NCBI RefSeq assembly: GCF_900639915.1
Contig: NZ_CAAAID010000004.1
Location: 62,001-126,000 of the forward strand
Direction of reading: 5' to 3'
Length of the DNA: 64,000 bases
Source of the DNA: Legionella nagasakiensis
Lineage (GTDB): Bacteria > Pseudomonadota > Gammaproteobacteria > Legionellales > Legionellaceae
Of this stretch, positions 42,671 through 52,381 are shown piece by piece; the stretch's first letter is position 1; each line of letters opens with the position of its first letter. Made by a program: the position numbers and the translations under genes. Under the pieces are notes generated by a model that saw only the letters and a list, made by a program, of their open reading frames with translations, was not told the DNA's origin and ran no database searches.

Positions 42671-43489
42671 TCAAGCGCGGTACAACGCCTTAAGAACCGC
42701 TAAGGCATCTGGCATCACATCATGCCAGATGAAATACGCTTCCGCAGCCTGCTCAACCAACATTCCTAATCCATCTGAGGCCAGGCAGCCTTGTTGCCGC
42801 GCCCAACCAACAAATGAAGTGTCGCCTTTTAATTGATAGGCCAAATCATAGCAAAAAGGTCGAGCCTTCATCACCAAGGGAGGAATCGGTAAATTCTGAC
42901 CTTGCAAACTGGAAGACGTCGCATTAATAACCACATCATAAGGCGCGTTTAATTCAGCAAACTCGCAGCAATCTACCTGCGCAAATTCTTTTTTTAACGC
43001 TTCAGCTTTTGCCATTGTGCGATTAACCACGGTTAATTTTGCCGGATGCATCGACAATAAAGGAGCCAAAATACCTCTTGTCGCGCCACCAGCACCAATC
43101 ACAAGAATCGACTTGTTTTCTAATGAGGTCAAACGGTACAAATCACGCAGCAAACCAATGCCATCCGTGTTATCCGCATGCAGCTTCCCCTGCCGCATCC
43201 ATAAGGTATTGGCGGCTTCTGCCTGGCCGCAGCGCACCGTGATTTCTTCACTCATGGCAAAAGCACGCTGCTTACAGGGCAAGGTAATGTTTAATCCTTT
43301 GCCACCTTTGCGGAAAAACTCATGAACTTGTTGTTCAAAAGTCAACTCATCAATCAAAATGCGCTCATAAACCAACGTGTGGCCTGTTTGCTCGGCAAAT
43401 TTTTGATGAATCATAGGCGATAGACTATGGCTAATGGGATTTCCCATAACCGCATAACGCTCAGGTAAAATAGGCTTATTGCGACTCAA
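42671..43489 (-). CDS. aroE: shikimate dehydrogenase
   Basis: NADP-dependent reduction of 3-dehydroshikimate in aromatic amino acid synthesis. 272 aa with GNPISHSLSP, the catalytic lysine in NITLPCKQ, VIGAGGATRGI and NATSSSLQG. The start is TTG 43489, inside the end of pepN (14-bp overlap) with GGTGAG upstream, suggesting translational coupling. Confidence 0.95.
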   Translation of the reverse strand: MSRNKPILPERYAVMGNPISHSLSPMIHQKFAEQTGHTLVYERILIDELTFEQQVHEFFRKGGKGLNITLPCKQRAFAMSEEITVRCGQAEAANTLWMRQGKLHADNTDGIGLLRDLYRLTSLENKSILVIGAGGATRGILAPLLSMHPAKLTVVNRTMAKAEALKKEFAQVDCCEFAELNAPYDVVINATSSSLQGQNLPIPPLVMKARPFCYDLAYQLKGDTSFVGWARQQGCLASDGLGMLVEQAAEAYFIWHDVMPDALAVLKALYRA

Positions 43490-46061
43490 GACTTTTACTC
43501 ACCAGTTCACGGAGATCACGAGATAAATCCTTTGCTACCAGACATTCAAGCTGTTCTTTTATCAATCCTTGCCTTACCTCATCCAAACGTTGCCAACGCG
43601 TGAATGGGGTAGCAAGCCTGGCAGCAATCTGAGGATTCAAGCGATCCATTTTAAGCAGCATCTCACTTAAAAAAGCATAACCACTACCATCAGGCGCATG
43701 GAAATGTCGAGGGTTTCCCTGACAAAAAGCGCCTATCAGAGCACGAACTTTATTTGGATTTTTAATGTTAAACGCCGGATGAGACAATAATGCCTGTACC
43801 CTTGATAAAGTATCCGATAATTCACAAGTCGCCTGCAGTGCAAACCATTTATCTAATACAAGCTCCTCTTGCGCCCATTGATTATAAAATGTTTCAATCG
43901 CTTGCAAGCGTATCTTCTCTTGAGAACAGTTTATCAACAATGCAAGGCTTGCCACCTGATCCGTCATTGTTTGAGCACGAGAAAATTGCTGCTGACAAAT
44001 TGGCAAACTTTCGTCCTCATTTGCTTTCATCATCAACCAAAGACAACTATTACGTAACTTGCGCCGTCCATAAGCAACGCCATGCATCGCATGATCTTCC
44101 TGCTGCCATAACGATTGATAATGTTCATGAGCTGCAGCAAAAAGATGGCTGCCCAATTGTGCACGAAAACAATCACGCACCGCTTCCACTCGACTCACAT
44201 CAACGCGAGTTAAATAGGCAATGACGTCTTCAAAACCCGGCGGCATTAATAATTCAGCACGAAGAGCCATATCCAAGGAATCATCGTCCAAGACATGCTG
44301 ATAGGCTGCTGTTAATTCGGCAGATAATTTCCATTCCTGCATACTTGCTTGATAAAAACAAGTTAGATGATTCAGCGCGAGACGTTGCGCCGCATTCCAC
44401 TTGGCAAACCCATCCGTTTCATGCCGGAGTAACGCCATGAGTTCCTGCTCGGTTTGCTTAAACTGTAACGAAACCGGTGCGGAAAAATCACGCAGCAATG
44501 ACACGAGAGGGGTGTCCTGCAGCCCATCAAAATGAAACGATTGTTTTTTCTCGCACAATTCTAAAACATCCTGTGCAAGCGGCAATGCATGCCCTTTTGC
44601 ATCAAACAGCGCGATCCTTACAGGAATATGAAACGGTTTCTTATCCTGACACTCGGACGTAGGGCGACAAACCTGACTCAAGGTTAAAGTCAGTCTTCCC
44701 TGATGATAATCCGACTCAACGGTCACTTCTGGCGTTCCGGCTTGGCTATACCAGCGCTTGAACTGACTAAGATCAACCTCATTAGCATCTTCCATGGCCG
44801 CAACAAAATCATCAATCGTCACCGCCTGGCCATCATGGCGTTGAAAATATAAATCCATCCCGCGACGAAAACCTTCTTTACCAAGCAACGTCTGCTGCAT
44901 GCGAATGACTTCTGCGCCTTTATTATATACCGTGGCTGTATAGAAGTTGTTGATTTCCTGGTAAGATTCTGGCCGTACAGGATGAGCCATAGCGCCTGCA
45001 TCCTCAGGAAACTGAGTATTCCTTAATACCTTGACATCCATAATACGGTTTACATCACGAGAATTCATATCACGAGAAAATTCTTGATCACGAAAAACCG
45101 TCAACCCTTCTTTTAAACTCAACTGAAACCAGTCACGGCAAGTCACACGATTTCCTGTCCAATTATGAAAATATTCATGGCCAACCACACCTTCAATATC
45201 CGCATAATCCTGATCCGTTGCGGTATCTGGCCGCGCAAGAATGTATTTGGAATTAAAAATATTCAATCCTTTATTCTCCATGGCCCCCATGTTGAAATCA
45301 CTGACAGCCACTATCATAAAAATATCCAGATCATATTCCCGGCCATATTCTTTCTCATCCCAACGCATGGCGTTTTTTAAAGAACGCATGGCATGCGCGC
45401 ATTTATCTTCATTACCTGGCTCAACGTAAATACGCAAATCAACCGTTTTACCAGAAGAGGTCACGAATTGATCGGTGATGGCCACAAGGTTGCCCGCCAC
45501 CAATGCAAATAAATAAGACGGTTTTTTGAAAGGGTCCTGCCATACGGTCCAGTGCCGCCCACCCTCTTCTTCACCCGAGTCAATCAAATTACCATTCGCA
45601 AGCAACACAGGATACGCTTCTTTATCCGCACAAATACGCGTCGTATAAACGCTTAACACATCCGGCCTATCTGGGAAAAACGTCATTCGGCGAAACCCCT
45701 CCGCCTCACATTGAGTACAAAACAGCCGATGCGTTCGATAGAGGCCGGATAACTTGGTATTATTCTGAGGATAAATACGGGTCGCAATGGTTAAAGTGAA
45801 CGCATCCGGACAGGATTCAATGACAATATCTTGCTCAACAAATTGGTAAGCGCCTTTATCCAAGGTACGGCCATCAAGTTTGACCTCCACAAGTTCCAAC
45901 TCATCTCCATACAGGCGTAAAGCACCTTGCCGCAGACGCTTTAATTGCATGCGATTAATCACTACCGCATGATCGCCATATAAATCAAACTCTAAATCCA
46001 CCTTCTCTACAGCAAACGCATAGGGCTGGTAATCTTTCCGATAAATGGTAGTCTCTGGCAT
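43476..46061 (-). CDS. pepN: aminopeptidase N (M1 family)
   Basis: Cytosolic zinc aminopeptidase, 861 aa, close to E. coli PepN (870). The substrate-binding GAMEN and the zinc site HEYFH with downstream glutamate are present (about residues 260-320), plus the C-terminal helical domain typical of the bacterial type. It contributes to peptide recycling, consistent with the peptide transporter nearby. Confidence 0.96.
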   Translation of the reverse strand: MPETTIYRKDYQPYAFAVEKVDLEFDLYGDHAVVINRMQLKRLRQGALRLYGDELELVEVKLDGRTLDKGAYQFVEQDIVIESCPDAFTLTIATRIYPQNNTKLSGLYRTHRLFCTQCEAEGFRRMTFFPDRPDVLSVYTTRICADKEAYPVLLANGNLIDSGEEEGGRHWTVWQDPFKKPSYLFALVAGNLVAITDQFVTSSGKTVDLRIYVEPGNEDKCAHAMRSLKNAMRWDEKEYGREYDLDIFMIVAVSDFNMGAMENKGLNIFNSKYILARPDTATDQDYADIEGVVGHEYFHNWTGNRVTCRDWFQLSLKEGLTVFRDQEFSRDMNSRDVNRIMDVKVLRNTQFPEDAGAMAHPVRPESYQEINNFYTATVYNKGAEVIRMQQTLLGKEGFRRGMDLYFQRHDGQAVTIDDFVAAMEDANEVDLSQFKRWYSQAGTPEVTVESDYHQGRLTLTLSQVCRPTSECQDKKPFHIPVRIALFDAKGHALPLAQDVLELCEKKQSFHFDGLQDTPLVSLLRDFSAPVSLQFKQTEQELMALLRHETDGFAKWNAAQRLALNHLTCFYQASMQEWKLSAELTAAYQHVLDDDSLDMALRAELLMPPGFEDVIAYLTRVDVSRVEAVRDCFRAQLGSHLFAAAHEHYQSLWQQEDHAMHGVAYGRRKLRNSCLWLMMKANEDESLPICQQQFSRAQTMTDQVASLALLINCSQEKIRLQAIETFYNQWAQEELVLDKWFALQATCELSDTLSRVQALLSHPAFNIKNPNKVRALIGAFCQGNPRHFHAPDGSGYAFLSEMLLKMDRLNPQIAARLATPFTRWQRLDEVRQGLIKEQLECLVAKDLSRDLRELVSKSLESQ

Positions 46062-46077
46062 GCGCTTAACTCCTGTT

Positions 46078-46092
46078 GATTAATTATTAATC
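46078..46092. promoter_or_regulatory. perfect palindrome upstream of pepN
   Basis: GATTAAT-T-ATTAATC is a 15-bp palindrome 16 bp before the pepN start. A consensus TTGACA on the minus strand lies about 35 bp further upstream, but no convincing -10 accompanies it. It may be an operator. The rest of 46062-46388 contains the prkA promoter candidate and nothing else recognisable. Confidence 0.3.
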
Positions 46093-46193
46093 GACATTTT
46101 CGCTTCGCAAAACGAATTGTCAACAACCCCTAGTAGAAAATCTAAAGAAATAGGGAAAAAGGCCGACATCCCTCATATAAACTCGGTAATGCA

Positions 46194-46200
46194 CTATACT
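46194..46200 (+). promoter_or_regulatory. sigma-S-type -10 element for prkA-yeaH-ycgB
   Basis: CTATACT is the stationary-phase sigma-S -10 core. It lies about 190 bp before prkA, with no good -35, which sigma S tolerates. In E. coli yeaGH is sigma-S dependent, which fits. The AGTAAA...TTTACT inverted repeat (from 46203) just downstream is unexplained. Confidence 0.35.
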
Positions 46201-46388
46201 GTAAGTAAATGATAGGTTTACTGTTTTAGCAATAAACCCCCAAAGAAAAAAACTGTGCTTAAAAAAATAAGGAATCATCGCTTCACTTGTTGTAAACATG
46301 GAAAAACGCTTGAAAATAAAGCATTTAACACTTATGAAGTTTTTTATGATACTGTGTTTTTCTCAGGGATAAGTGATAAGGGGATGTT

Positions 46389-48320
46389 ATGAATACACAA
46401 GATTTTTTAGCCAATTATACCCGCCGCTTTGTTGATAATAAAGAAGAGGAAATGTCTCTGAATGACTATTTAGAGCTATGCAGCAACGACCCATCCGCCT
46501 ACGCCAATCCCGCTGAACGCCTGTTAATGGCCATTGGTGAGCCCGAACTGGTGGATACTCGCCATGATCCCGTTTTATCACGTATTTTTTCTAATAAAGT
46601 CATTCCACGTTACGAAGTCTTTAGTGATTTCTATGGCATGGAAGAGCCTATTGAACAAATTGTCGGTTTCCTTAAACATGCAGCCCAGGGTTTGGAAGAA
46701 ACCAAACAAGTGTTGTATTTACTGGGTCCCGTCGGCGGTGGAAAATCATCACTTGCAGAAAAATTGAAAGATTTGATGCAAAAAGTTCCTTTTTATGCCA
46801 TTAAAGGATCACCCGTATTCGACTCCCCTTTATCTTTATTTGATCCTGCCGAAGACGGTGAATTACTGTTTGAACGTTTTGGCATTCCCAAGCGCTGTCT
46901 CCGTTACGTCATGTCACCTTGGGCCATCAAAAGGCTGCATGAATATAATGGCGATATTAATCAATTCCGGGTCATTAAAGTTAAACCTTCACGTATCAAG
47001 CAAATTGCAGTGGCCAAAACAGAACCAGGAGATGAAAACAATCAGGACATTTCTTCCTTAGTCGGTAAGGTAGATATTCGTAAATTAGAAGAATTCTCTC
47101 AGGATGATCCAGACGCTTACAGTTATTCAGGCGGATTATGCCGTGCCAATCGTGGTTTACTTGAATTTGTGGAAATGTTCAAGGCGCCTATTAAAGTCTT
47201 ACACCCCTTATTAACTGCAACTCAAGAAGGAAATTACAATCCTACTGAAGGTCTATCGGCCATTCCGTTTGAAGGGATCATTCTTGCTCATTCCAATGAG
47301 GCAGAATGGCAATCGTTTCGCAATAATAAAAATAACGAAGCCTTTATTGATCGCATCAATATTGTCAAAGTACCTTATTGTTTAAGAGTCTCGGAAGAAA
47401 TCAAAATCTATCGCAAACTCATTGATAACAGTTCGCTCATGAAAGCACCGTGTGCGCCAGGAACCCTGGATATGCTGGCCCAGTTTTCCGTACTCACACG
47501 CTTGAAAGAACCACAAAACTCAAGCATTTACTCCAAATTACGCGTTTACAATGGCGAAAGCCTGAAAGACACAGACCCTAAAGCGAAATCCTATCAAGAG
47601 TACCGTGATTTTGCTGGGGTTGATGAAGGGATGAATGGTATATCCACTCGTTTTGCATTTAAAATTCTCTCCAAAGTGTTCAACTTTGACCATTCGGAAA
47701 TTGCTGCAAACCCCGTGCATTTGTTGTATGTTTTGGAACGCCAGATTGAGCAAGAACAGTTTCCCCAGGAATCGCACGAAAAATACCTGGCCTTTCTTAA
47801 GGAGTTTTTATCGCCTAAATACGTGGAATTCATTGGTAAAGAAATTCAAACCGCTTATTTGGAATCCTATTCTGAATACGGACAGAATATTTTTGACCGC
47901 TACATCACCTACGCCGATTTTTGGATTCAAGATCAAGATTACCGCGACCCAGACACGGGCGAAATTTTTGACCGCAGCGCACTCAATCTGGAATTGGAGA
48001 AAATTGAAAAACCCGCGGGCATTTCAAATCCTAAGGACTTTCGCAATGAAGTGGTGAACTTTGTTTTGCGAGCGCGAGCCAATAACAGCGGTCATAATCC
48101 AAAATGGAACAGTTATGAAAAATTACGGACGGTTATAGAGAAAAAAATGTTCACCAACACCGAGGACTTACTTCCTGTCATTTCCTTTAATGCCAAGGCC
48201 TCGGAAGAAGATCGCAAAAAACACGAGGAATTTATTGCCCGCATGGTGGATAAAGGCTATACGCCCAAACAAGTGCGATTACTCTCTGAATGGTATTTGC
48301 GAGTGCGCAAATCACAATAA
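46389..48320 (+). CDS. prkA: PrkA/YeaG-family serine protein kinase
   Basis: 643 aa, matching E. coli YeaG (644). AAA+ domain with Walker A GPVGGGKSS (about residue 115) and a C-terminal kinase-like domain. Part of the widely conserved PrkA-YeaH-SpoVR set linked to stress and starvation. ATG 46389 has AAGGGG upstream. The three genes form an operon with very short gaps. Confidence 0.95.
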   Translation: MNTQDFLANYTRRFVDNKEEEMSLNDYLELCSNDPSAYANPAERLLMAIGEPELVDTRHDPVLSRIFSNKVIPRYEVFSDFYGMEEPIEQIVGFLKHAAQGLEETKQVLYLLGPVGGGKSSLAEKLKDLMQKVPFYAIKGSPVFDSPLSLFDPAEDGELLFERFGIPKRCLRYVMSPWAIKRLHEYNGDINQFRVIKVKPSRIKQIAVAKTEPGDENNQDISSLVGKVDIRKLEEFSQDDPDAYSYSGGLCRANRGLLEFVEMFKAPIKVLHPLLTATQEGNYNPTEGLSAIPFEGIILAHSNEAEWQSFRNNKNNEAFIDRINIVKVPYCLRVSEEIKIYRKLIDNSSLMKAPCAPGTLDMLAQFSVLTRLKEPQNSSIYSKLRVYNGESLKDTDPKAKSYQEYRDFAGVDEGMNGISTRFAFKILSKVFNFDHSEIAANPVHLLYVLERQIEQEQFPQESHEKYLAFLKEFLSPKYVEFIGKEIQTAYLESYSEYGQNIFDRYITYADFWIQDQDYRDPDTGEIFDRSALNLELEKIEKPAGISNPKDFRNEVVNFVLRARANNSGHNPKWNSYEKLRTVIEKKMFTNTEDLLPVISFNAKASEEDRKKHEEFIARMVDKGYTPKQVRLLSEWYLRVRKSQ

Positions 48321-48333
48321 AGGGTAAGCAATC

Positions 48334-49599
48334 ATGAGCCAATTGATTGACCGACGACAAAATGCAGGCAAAAAAAGCACCGTCAATCGTCAGCGTTTTT
48401 TGCGTCGTTACAAAAGCCATATCAAACGTGCCGTATCCGATGCCGTAGGACGGCGCAGCATCACTGAAATTGATCAAGGCGAACAAATTTCTATTCCTGC
48501 CAAAGACATATCGGAACCACGTTTCCATCATGGTCGCGGCGGGCAGGTGGAGCGAGTTTTACCGGGTAATGATGAATTTAGCACCGGTGATAGGATCAAA
48601 CGCCCTTCAGGTGGTGGTGGCGGTAGCGGCGGCAGCCAAGCCAGTGATCGCGGCGAGGGAGAAGATGATTTTGTCTTTCAATTAACTCGTGAAGAATTTC
48701 TGGAATTATATTTTGAAGATTTGGAACTTCCTGATTTAGTCAAGAAAGAACTCGCGCGTATTAATACCTTTAAATCCATACGGGCAGGCATCACCAGCAG
48801 CGGCACACCAACCAATATCAATATACTGCGCTCCATGCGTCAGGCAACAGCGCGGCGAATTGCTTTAGCTTCATCGTACAAACGTCAACTGCGTCTTGCA
48901 GAAGAAGAACTCACAAGACTGCAAAATTCCACGCATGCTGAACAATTGGATATCTTGCGCCTGCAACGCGATATTGAATTTCTTAAAAAGAAAATTAACG
49001 CCGTTCCTTTCATTGATACCCTGGATTTACGTTATAACAACCGAATACGGGTACCTGCACCGTCCACGCAAGCCGTCATGTTTTGCATCATGGACGTTTC
49101 GGGCTCGATGGATGAGCCTAAAAAAGACATTGCCAAACGCTTCTTTATATTGCTTTATCTTTTTCTCACCAGAAATTATGAAAAAATTGAATTGGTTTTT
49201 ATCCGCCATCATACGTCAGCCAAAGAAGTCAATGAGGAAGACTTTTTCTACTCCCGCGAAACCGGCGGTACAGTTGTGTCCAGCGCACTTGAATTATTAA
49301 GCAGCATCATTGAAGCACGTTATAGTCCTTCCGCCTGGAATATTTACGTTGCCCAAGCGTCCGATGGCGACAATTGGAATGCCGACTCGCCTTATTGCCT
49401 GGAGTTACTGCAGGAAAAAATCATGCCTTTACTGCAGTATTTCGCCTACATTGAAATCATGCCCCGCCATCATCAAAGCCTATGGGAAGTCTATCAGCAG
49501 ATACGTAAACAATATTCCAATTTTGCCATGGAAAATATTGATGACGTTGCTGATATTTATCCGGTATTTCGTGAATTATTTAAAAGGAAGACGGCATGA
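48334..49599 (+). CDS. yeaH: UPF0229 protein YeaH (vWA domain)
   Basis: 421 aa. A basic N-terminus, a glycine-rich linker (about 90-105, GGGGGSGG) and a C-terminal von Willebrand factor A domain with the MIDAS motif DVSGSMD. Partner of PrkA in the stress cluster; molecular role not settled. Its stop overlaps the next start by 4 bp. Confidence 0.94.
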   Translation: MSQLIDRRQNAGKKSTVNRQRFLRRYKSHIKRAVSDAVGRRSITEIDQGEQISIPAKDISEPRFHHGRGGQVERVLPGNDEFSTGDRIKRPSGGGGGSGGSQASDRGEGEDDFVFQLTREEFLELYFEDLELPDLVKKELARINTFKSIRAGITSSGTPTNINILRSMRQATARRIALASSYKRQLRLAEEELTRLQNSTHAEQLDILRLQRDIEFLKKKINAVPFIDTLDLRYNNRIRVPAPSTQAVMFCIMDVSGSMDEPKKDIAKRFFILLYLFLTRNYEKIELVFIRHHTSAKEVNEEDFFYSRETGGTVVSSALELLSSIIEARYSPSAWNIYVAQASDGDNWNADSPYCLELLQEKIMPLLQYFAYIEIMPRHHQSLWEVYQQIRKQYSNFAMENIDDVADIYPVFRELFKRKTA

Positions 49600-51119
49600 G
49601 AAAAAAACCGTTATCAACCGGCGCTGAGTGGACCTTTGACCTAATCCACGATTATGACCGTGAAATTGCGCGCATCGCTCAAGCATTCAAGTTGGATACT
49701 TACCCCAATCAAATTGAAGTCATTTCGGCGGAGCAAATGATGGATTGTTACGCTTCTGTCGGCATGCCCATCGGTTATCACCACTGGTCCTTCGGCAAGC
49801 ATTTTGTTGGTGTGGAAAAAAGTTACCAACGAGGAGAAATGGGACTGGCCTATGAGCTGGTCATTAATTCTAATCCTTGCATCTCCTATTTAATGGAAGA
49901 AAATACCATAGCCATGCAGGCTCTGGTCATCGCGCATGCCTGTTATGGGCACAACTCTTTTTTTAAAAACAATTACCTGTTCAAAATGTGGACCTCAGCC
50001 GATGCCATCATCGACTACCTGGTCTTTGCCAGACACTACATCAGTGAATGCGAAGAACGCCACGGCATCGATGAAGTAGAGTCTGTTTTAGACGCTTGCC
50101 ATGCTTTGATGAATTATGGGGTGGATCGCTACAAACATCCAACGACGTTATCCATTCAAGAAGAAAAAATCCGCCAACAAAACCGGGAAATGTATTTACA
50201 ATCGCAAGTCAACGAATTATGGCGCACCATCCCTAAAAGCAAAGAAATTGCGCAAGACTGCTCGCAGCAGCGTTTTCCTGCAGAACCACAGGAAAATATC
50301 CTCTATTTCATCGAAAAAAACGCTCCCCTGCTCAAGCCTTGGCAACGAGAAATCGTGCGGATTGTGCGCAAGATTGCTCAATATTTTTATCCGCAAGGTC
50401 AAACCAAGGTTATGAATGAAGGCTGGGCCTGTTTTTGGCATTATACCTTACTGCACGCGCTGTATGATGAAGGGTTGGTGACGGATGAATTCATGCTGGA
50501 AATATTACAAAACCATACCAACGTCATCATGCAACCCTCTTACAATAGTCCTTATTATTCAGGAATCAATCCCTATACCTTAGGCTATCATATGATGCAA
50601 GACATCAAACGCATCTGCGAAAACCCCACAGAAGAAGATAAACAATGGTTTCCGCACTTAGCCAACAGCGATTGGTTAACAAGCCTTGATGCGGCCATGC
50701 GCAATTTCAAAGACGAAAGTTTTATTGCCCAATATTTATCACCGCGGATTATCCGTGAGCTGAAATTATTTCATATCCTGGATGACGACCGCCATCCAGA
50801 GCTCATTGTCGGCGCCATTCACAATGAACAAGGCTACCAACTGATTCGTGAAGCTTTATCCAGACAGTATAATCTTGGCAATCTGGAACCAAACATTCAG
50901 GTTTATTCGGTGAATATGGAAGGCGACCGGACTCTGACCTTACAATATACGCAACAAAACCGGATTCCTTTGGGAAATGCAACCCAGGAAGTATTGAAAC
51001 ATTTGCATACGCTATGGAAATTCCCCATCACCCTGCAAACCATCGATGCCAGCGGCCAAGTGATTGCCGAACACCACTGCCCACCACCAGCCGTCGATAA
51101 CCCATCTGAACAGGATTAA
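49596..51119 (+). CDS. ycgB: SpoVR-family protein YcgB
   Basis: 507 aa, close to E. coli YcgB (510). Family segments: [31 protein letters not shown] and [14 protein letters not shown]. Third gene of the prkA-yeaH-ycgB operon; in E. coli ycgB is sigma-S controlled but unlinked from yeaGH, so linkage here supports a common function. No clear terminator follows. Confidence 0.95.
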   Translation: MRKKPLSTGAEWTFDLIHDYDREIARIAQAFKLDTYPNQIEVISAEQMMDCYASVGMPIGYHHWSFGKHFVGVEKSYQRGEMGLAYELVINSNPCISYLMEENTIAMQALVIAHACYGHNSFFKNNYLFKMWTSADAIIDYLVFARHYISECEERHGIDEVESVLDACHALMNYGVDRYKHPTTLSIQEEKIRQQNREMYLQSQVNELWRTIPKSKEIAQDCSQQRFPAEPQENILYFIEKNAPLLKPWQREIVRIVRKIAQYFYPQGQTKVMNEGWACFWHYTLLHALYDEGLVTDEFMLEILQNHTNVIMQPSYNSPYYSGINPYTLGYHMMQDIKRICENPTEEDKQWFPHLANSDWLTSLDAAMRNFKDESFIAQYLSPRIIRELKLFHILDDDRHPELIVGAIHNEQGYQLIREALSRQYNLGNLEPNIQVYSVNMEGDRTLTLQYTQQNRIPLGNATQEVLKHLHTLWKFPITLQTIDASGQVIAEHHCPPPAVDNPSEQD

Positions 51120-51246
51120 AATTAGACAGCTACCGCTTTCCTCCTTTATAAGCGCATTGCATAAGTCAACATGCAAACGTTCATCCCATAAAAACAGCTC
51201 AAATATATAACAAAAAGCGCCAACCTTACACTTTCTTAACAAAATT

Positions 51247-51279
51247 CTTCATATTCCCTTAAGCTTCAATGACTAAACT
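51247..51279 (+). promoter_or_regulatory. PmrA-box-like promoter for the 51312 gene
   Basis: CTTCATATT, 2 bp, CTTAAGCTT, 7 bp, TAAACT (-10 at 51274-51279). The 9-mers match cTTAATatT at 8 and 7 of 9 positions. The leader to ATG 51312 is about 26 nt. Confidence 0.6.
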
Positions 51280-51311
51280 AAGGACATACAAACCACTAAA
51301 AGGAAACTATC

Positions 51312-52073
51312 ATGTCCAAAATCAAACAACAGCGTAGAGACGCTTATCAGGCACACTTACGTATAAGAGATGAAATAATACAAAATCTCAAAGCAAAACT
51401 TGAACATGAAGGCCCTATCGAAAAGCCCTTACCTTTTAAAGAAATTAATGCAATTATCCAAGATAAACTTGGCATACATGCTGAAATAGAACTTGTTAGA
51501 TCCGAACAAAAAAATAAAATTAGGGACAAGACCAAAGAAATTGTTACGCTTTGTATCAGCTTAAGCGAACGCTATGCCGAACAACAACGTGTTGCCGAAG
51601 AACGCAACCTTGTTGCAGAAAAACGCACGGAAGTAGTCATGAGTAAAATCGATGCGGCCTTAGGTCAACTGCAAACCATGATCGCTTCACTACCACAAGA
51701 TTCCGGTAGAAAACGCTCTATTCATGATGCCGCTCAAGCTATATATGCTCAGTTAAATACAGCAGCAACAGAGTACCGGAAAGCTCCTTTAGACAATGCT
51801 CACATAGCTGGTTTTAAAACAGCATGTGAAAGCGCCATTAATGAAGCATTAGAAGGGGATGTGGCCAAAGCACCTACGGTCCTTCAAGCAATTAAGAACG
51901 CTGTCCTGAAGTGTTTGAATGCGGTAATTGGTCTTTTTACCAGCAATCAAGATCGCATGTTTAAAACCGATACCCCTGTCGTCACTGCACTCAAAGGCTT
52001 AAGGGATGATATAAACAAAGGCAAATTAACGACGCCTGACGTTGAACCCGAAAGTCCTCGACCAGAACTATAA
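51312..52073 (+). CDS. coiled-coil protein with Legionella C-terminal module, effector candidate
   Basis: 253 aa, AAAGGAAAC before ATG. Helical and charged throughout, with a hydrophobic segment near the end (about 195-210). Full-length homologue of the next gene: shared AHLRI/AHVRV start, LCI-x-L-x-x-RY-x-EQQR in the middle and RSIH-x-AA before a C-terminal module with GFKTACESAINEAL. No enzymatic motif. The tail ends VEPESPRPEL. A PmrA-box-like promoter precedes it and a hairpin terminator follows. Effector status is inference. Confidence 0.7.
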   Translation: MSKIKQQRRDAYQAHLRIRDEIIQNLKAKLEHEGPIEKPLPFKEINAIIQDKLGIHAEIELVRSEQKNKIRDKTKEIVTLCISLSERYAEQQRVAEERNLVAEKRTEVVMSKIDAALGQLQTMIASLPQDSGRKRSIHDAAQAIYAQLNTAATEYRKAPLDNAHIAGFKTACESAINEALEGDVAKAPTVLQAIKNAVLKCLNAVIGLFTSNQDRMFKTDTPVVTALKGLRDDINKGKLTTPDVEPESPRPEL

Positions 52074-52093
52074 GCAAAACTTGGTTTCAACCC

Positions 52094-52115
52094 GCCCATC
52101 CTCCCTCGGATGGGC
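52094..52115 (+). terminator. hairpin terminator after the 51312 gene
   Basis: GCCCATCC (52094-52101) pairs with GGATGGGC (52108-52115), loop of 6, followed by a weak T-rich stretch (TATTCT). It lies 20 bp after the stop codon. Confidence 0.6.
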
Positions 52116-52127
52116 TATTCTCCATCT

Positions 52128-52209
52128 GTAGCCTGGATAGCGCACTATCCAGGGCTCATAAGCTCCATACTAGAAACCCGGTTACCGCTTTGTATAGTAA
52201 CCAGGCTAC
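52128..52209. repeat. two-hairpin REP-like element
   Basis: An 82-bp element bounded by GTAGCC and GGCTAC. The first hairpin is CCTGGATAG-cgca-CTATCCAGG (52132-52153); the second pairs CCGGTTAC with GTAACC-a-GG (52178-52205). It resembles the GTAGCCTGGAT...ATCCAGGC type of REP sequence. It occupies much of the 308-bp gap between the two paralogous genes; the rest of the gap is AT-rich with no recognised signal. Confidence 0.65.
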
Positions 52210-52381
52210 GGCCCAGATATTTCTTCCCAAATAAATCATCCTTGAGCATCATATTTGCTTTTATATTTAACAATAGGATTATTTAAATACTAACAAATAC
52301 AAAATACTTACACATAATTTAAATTTATGTTACCATCGCTTGCCGTTATTTATGTACCGATTAAATATAGAGGAAGCAATC

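Noticed and set aside
52300-52340. Possible PmrA box before the 52382 gene
   Set aside because: The best 9-mers match poorly and no -10 lies at the 7-bp distance seen in the other three sites.
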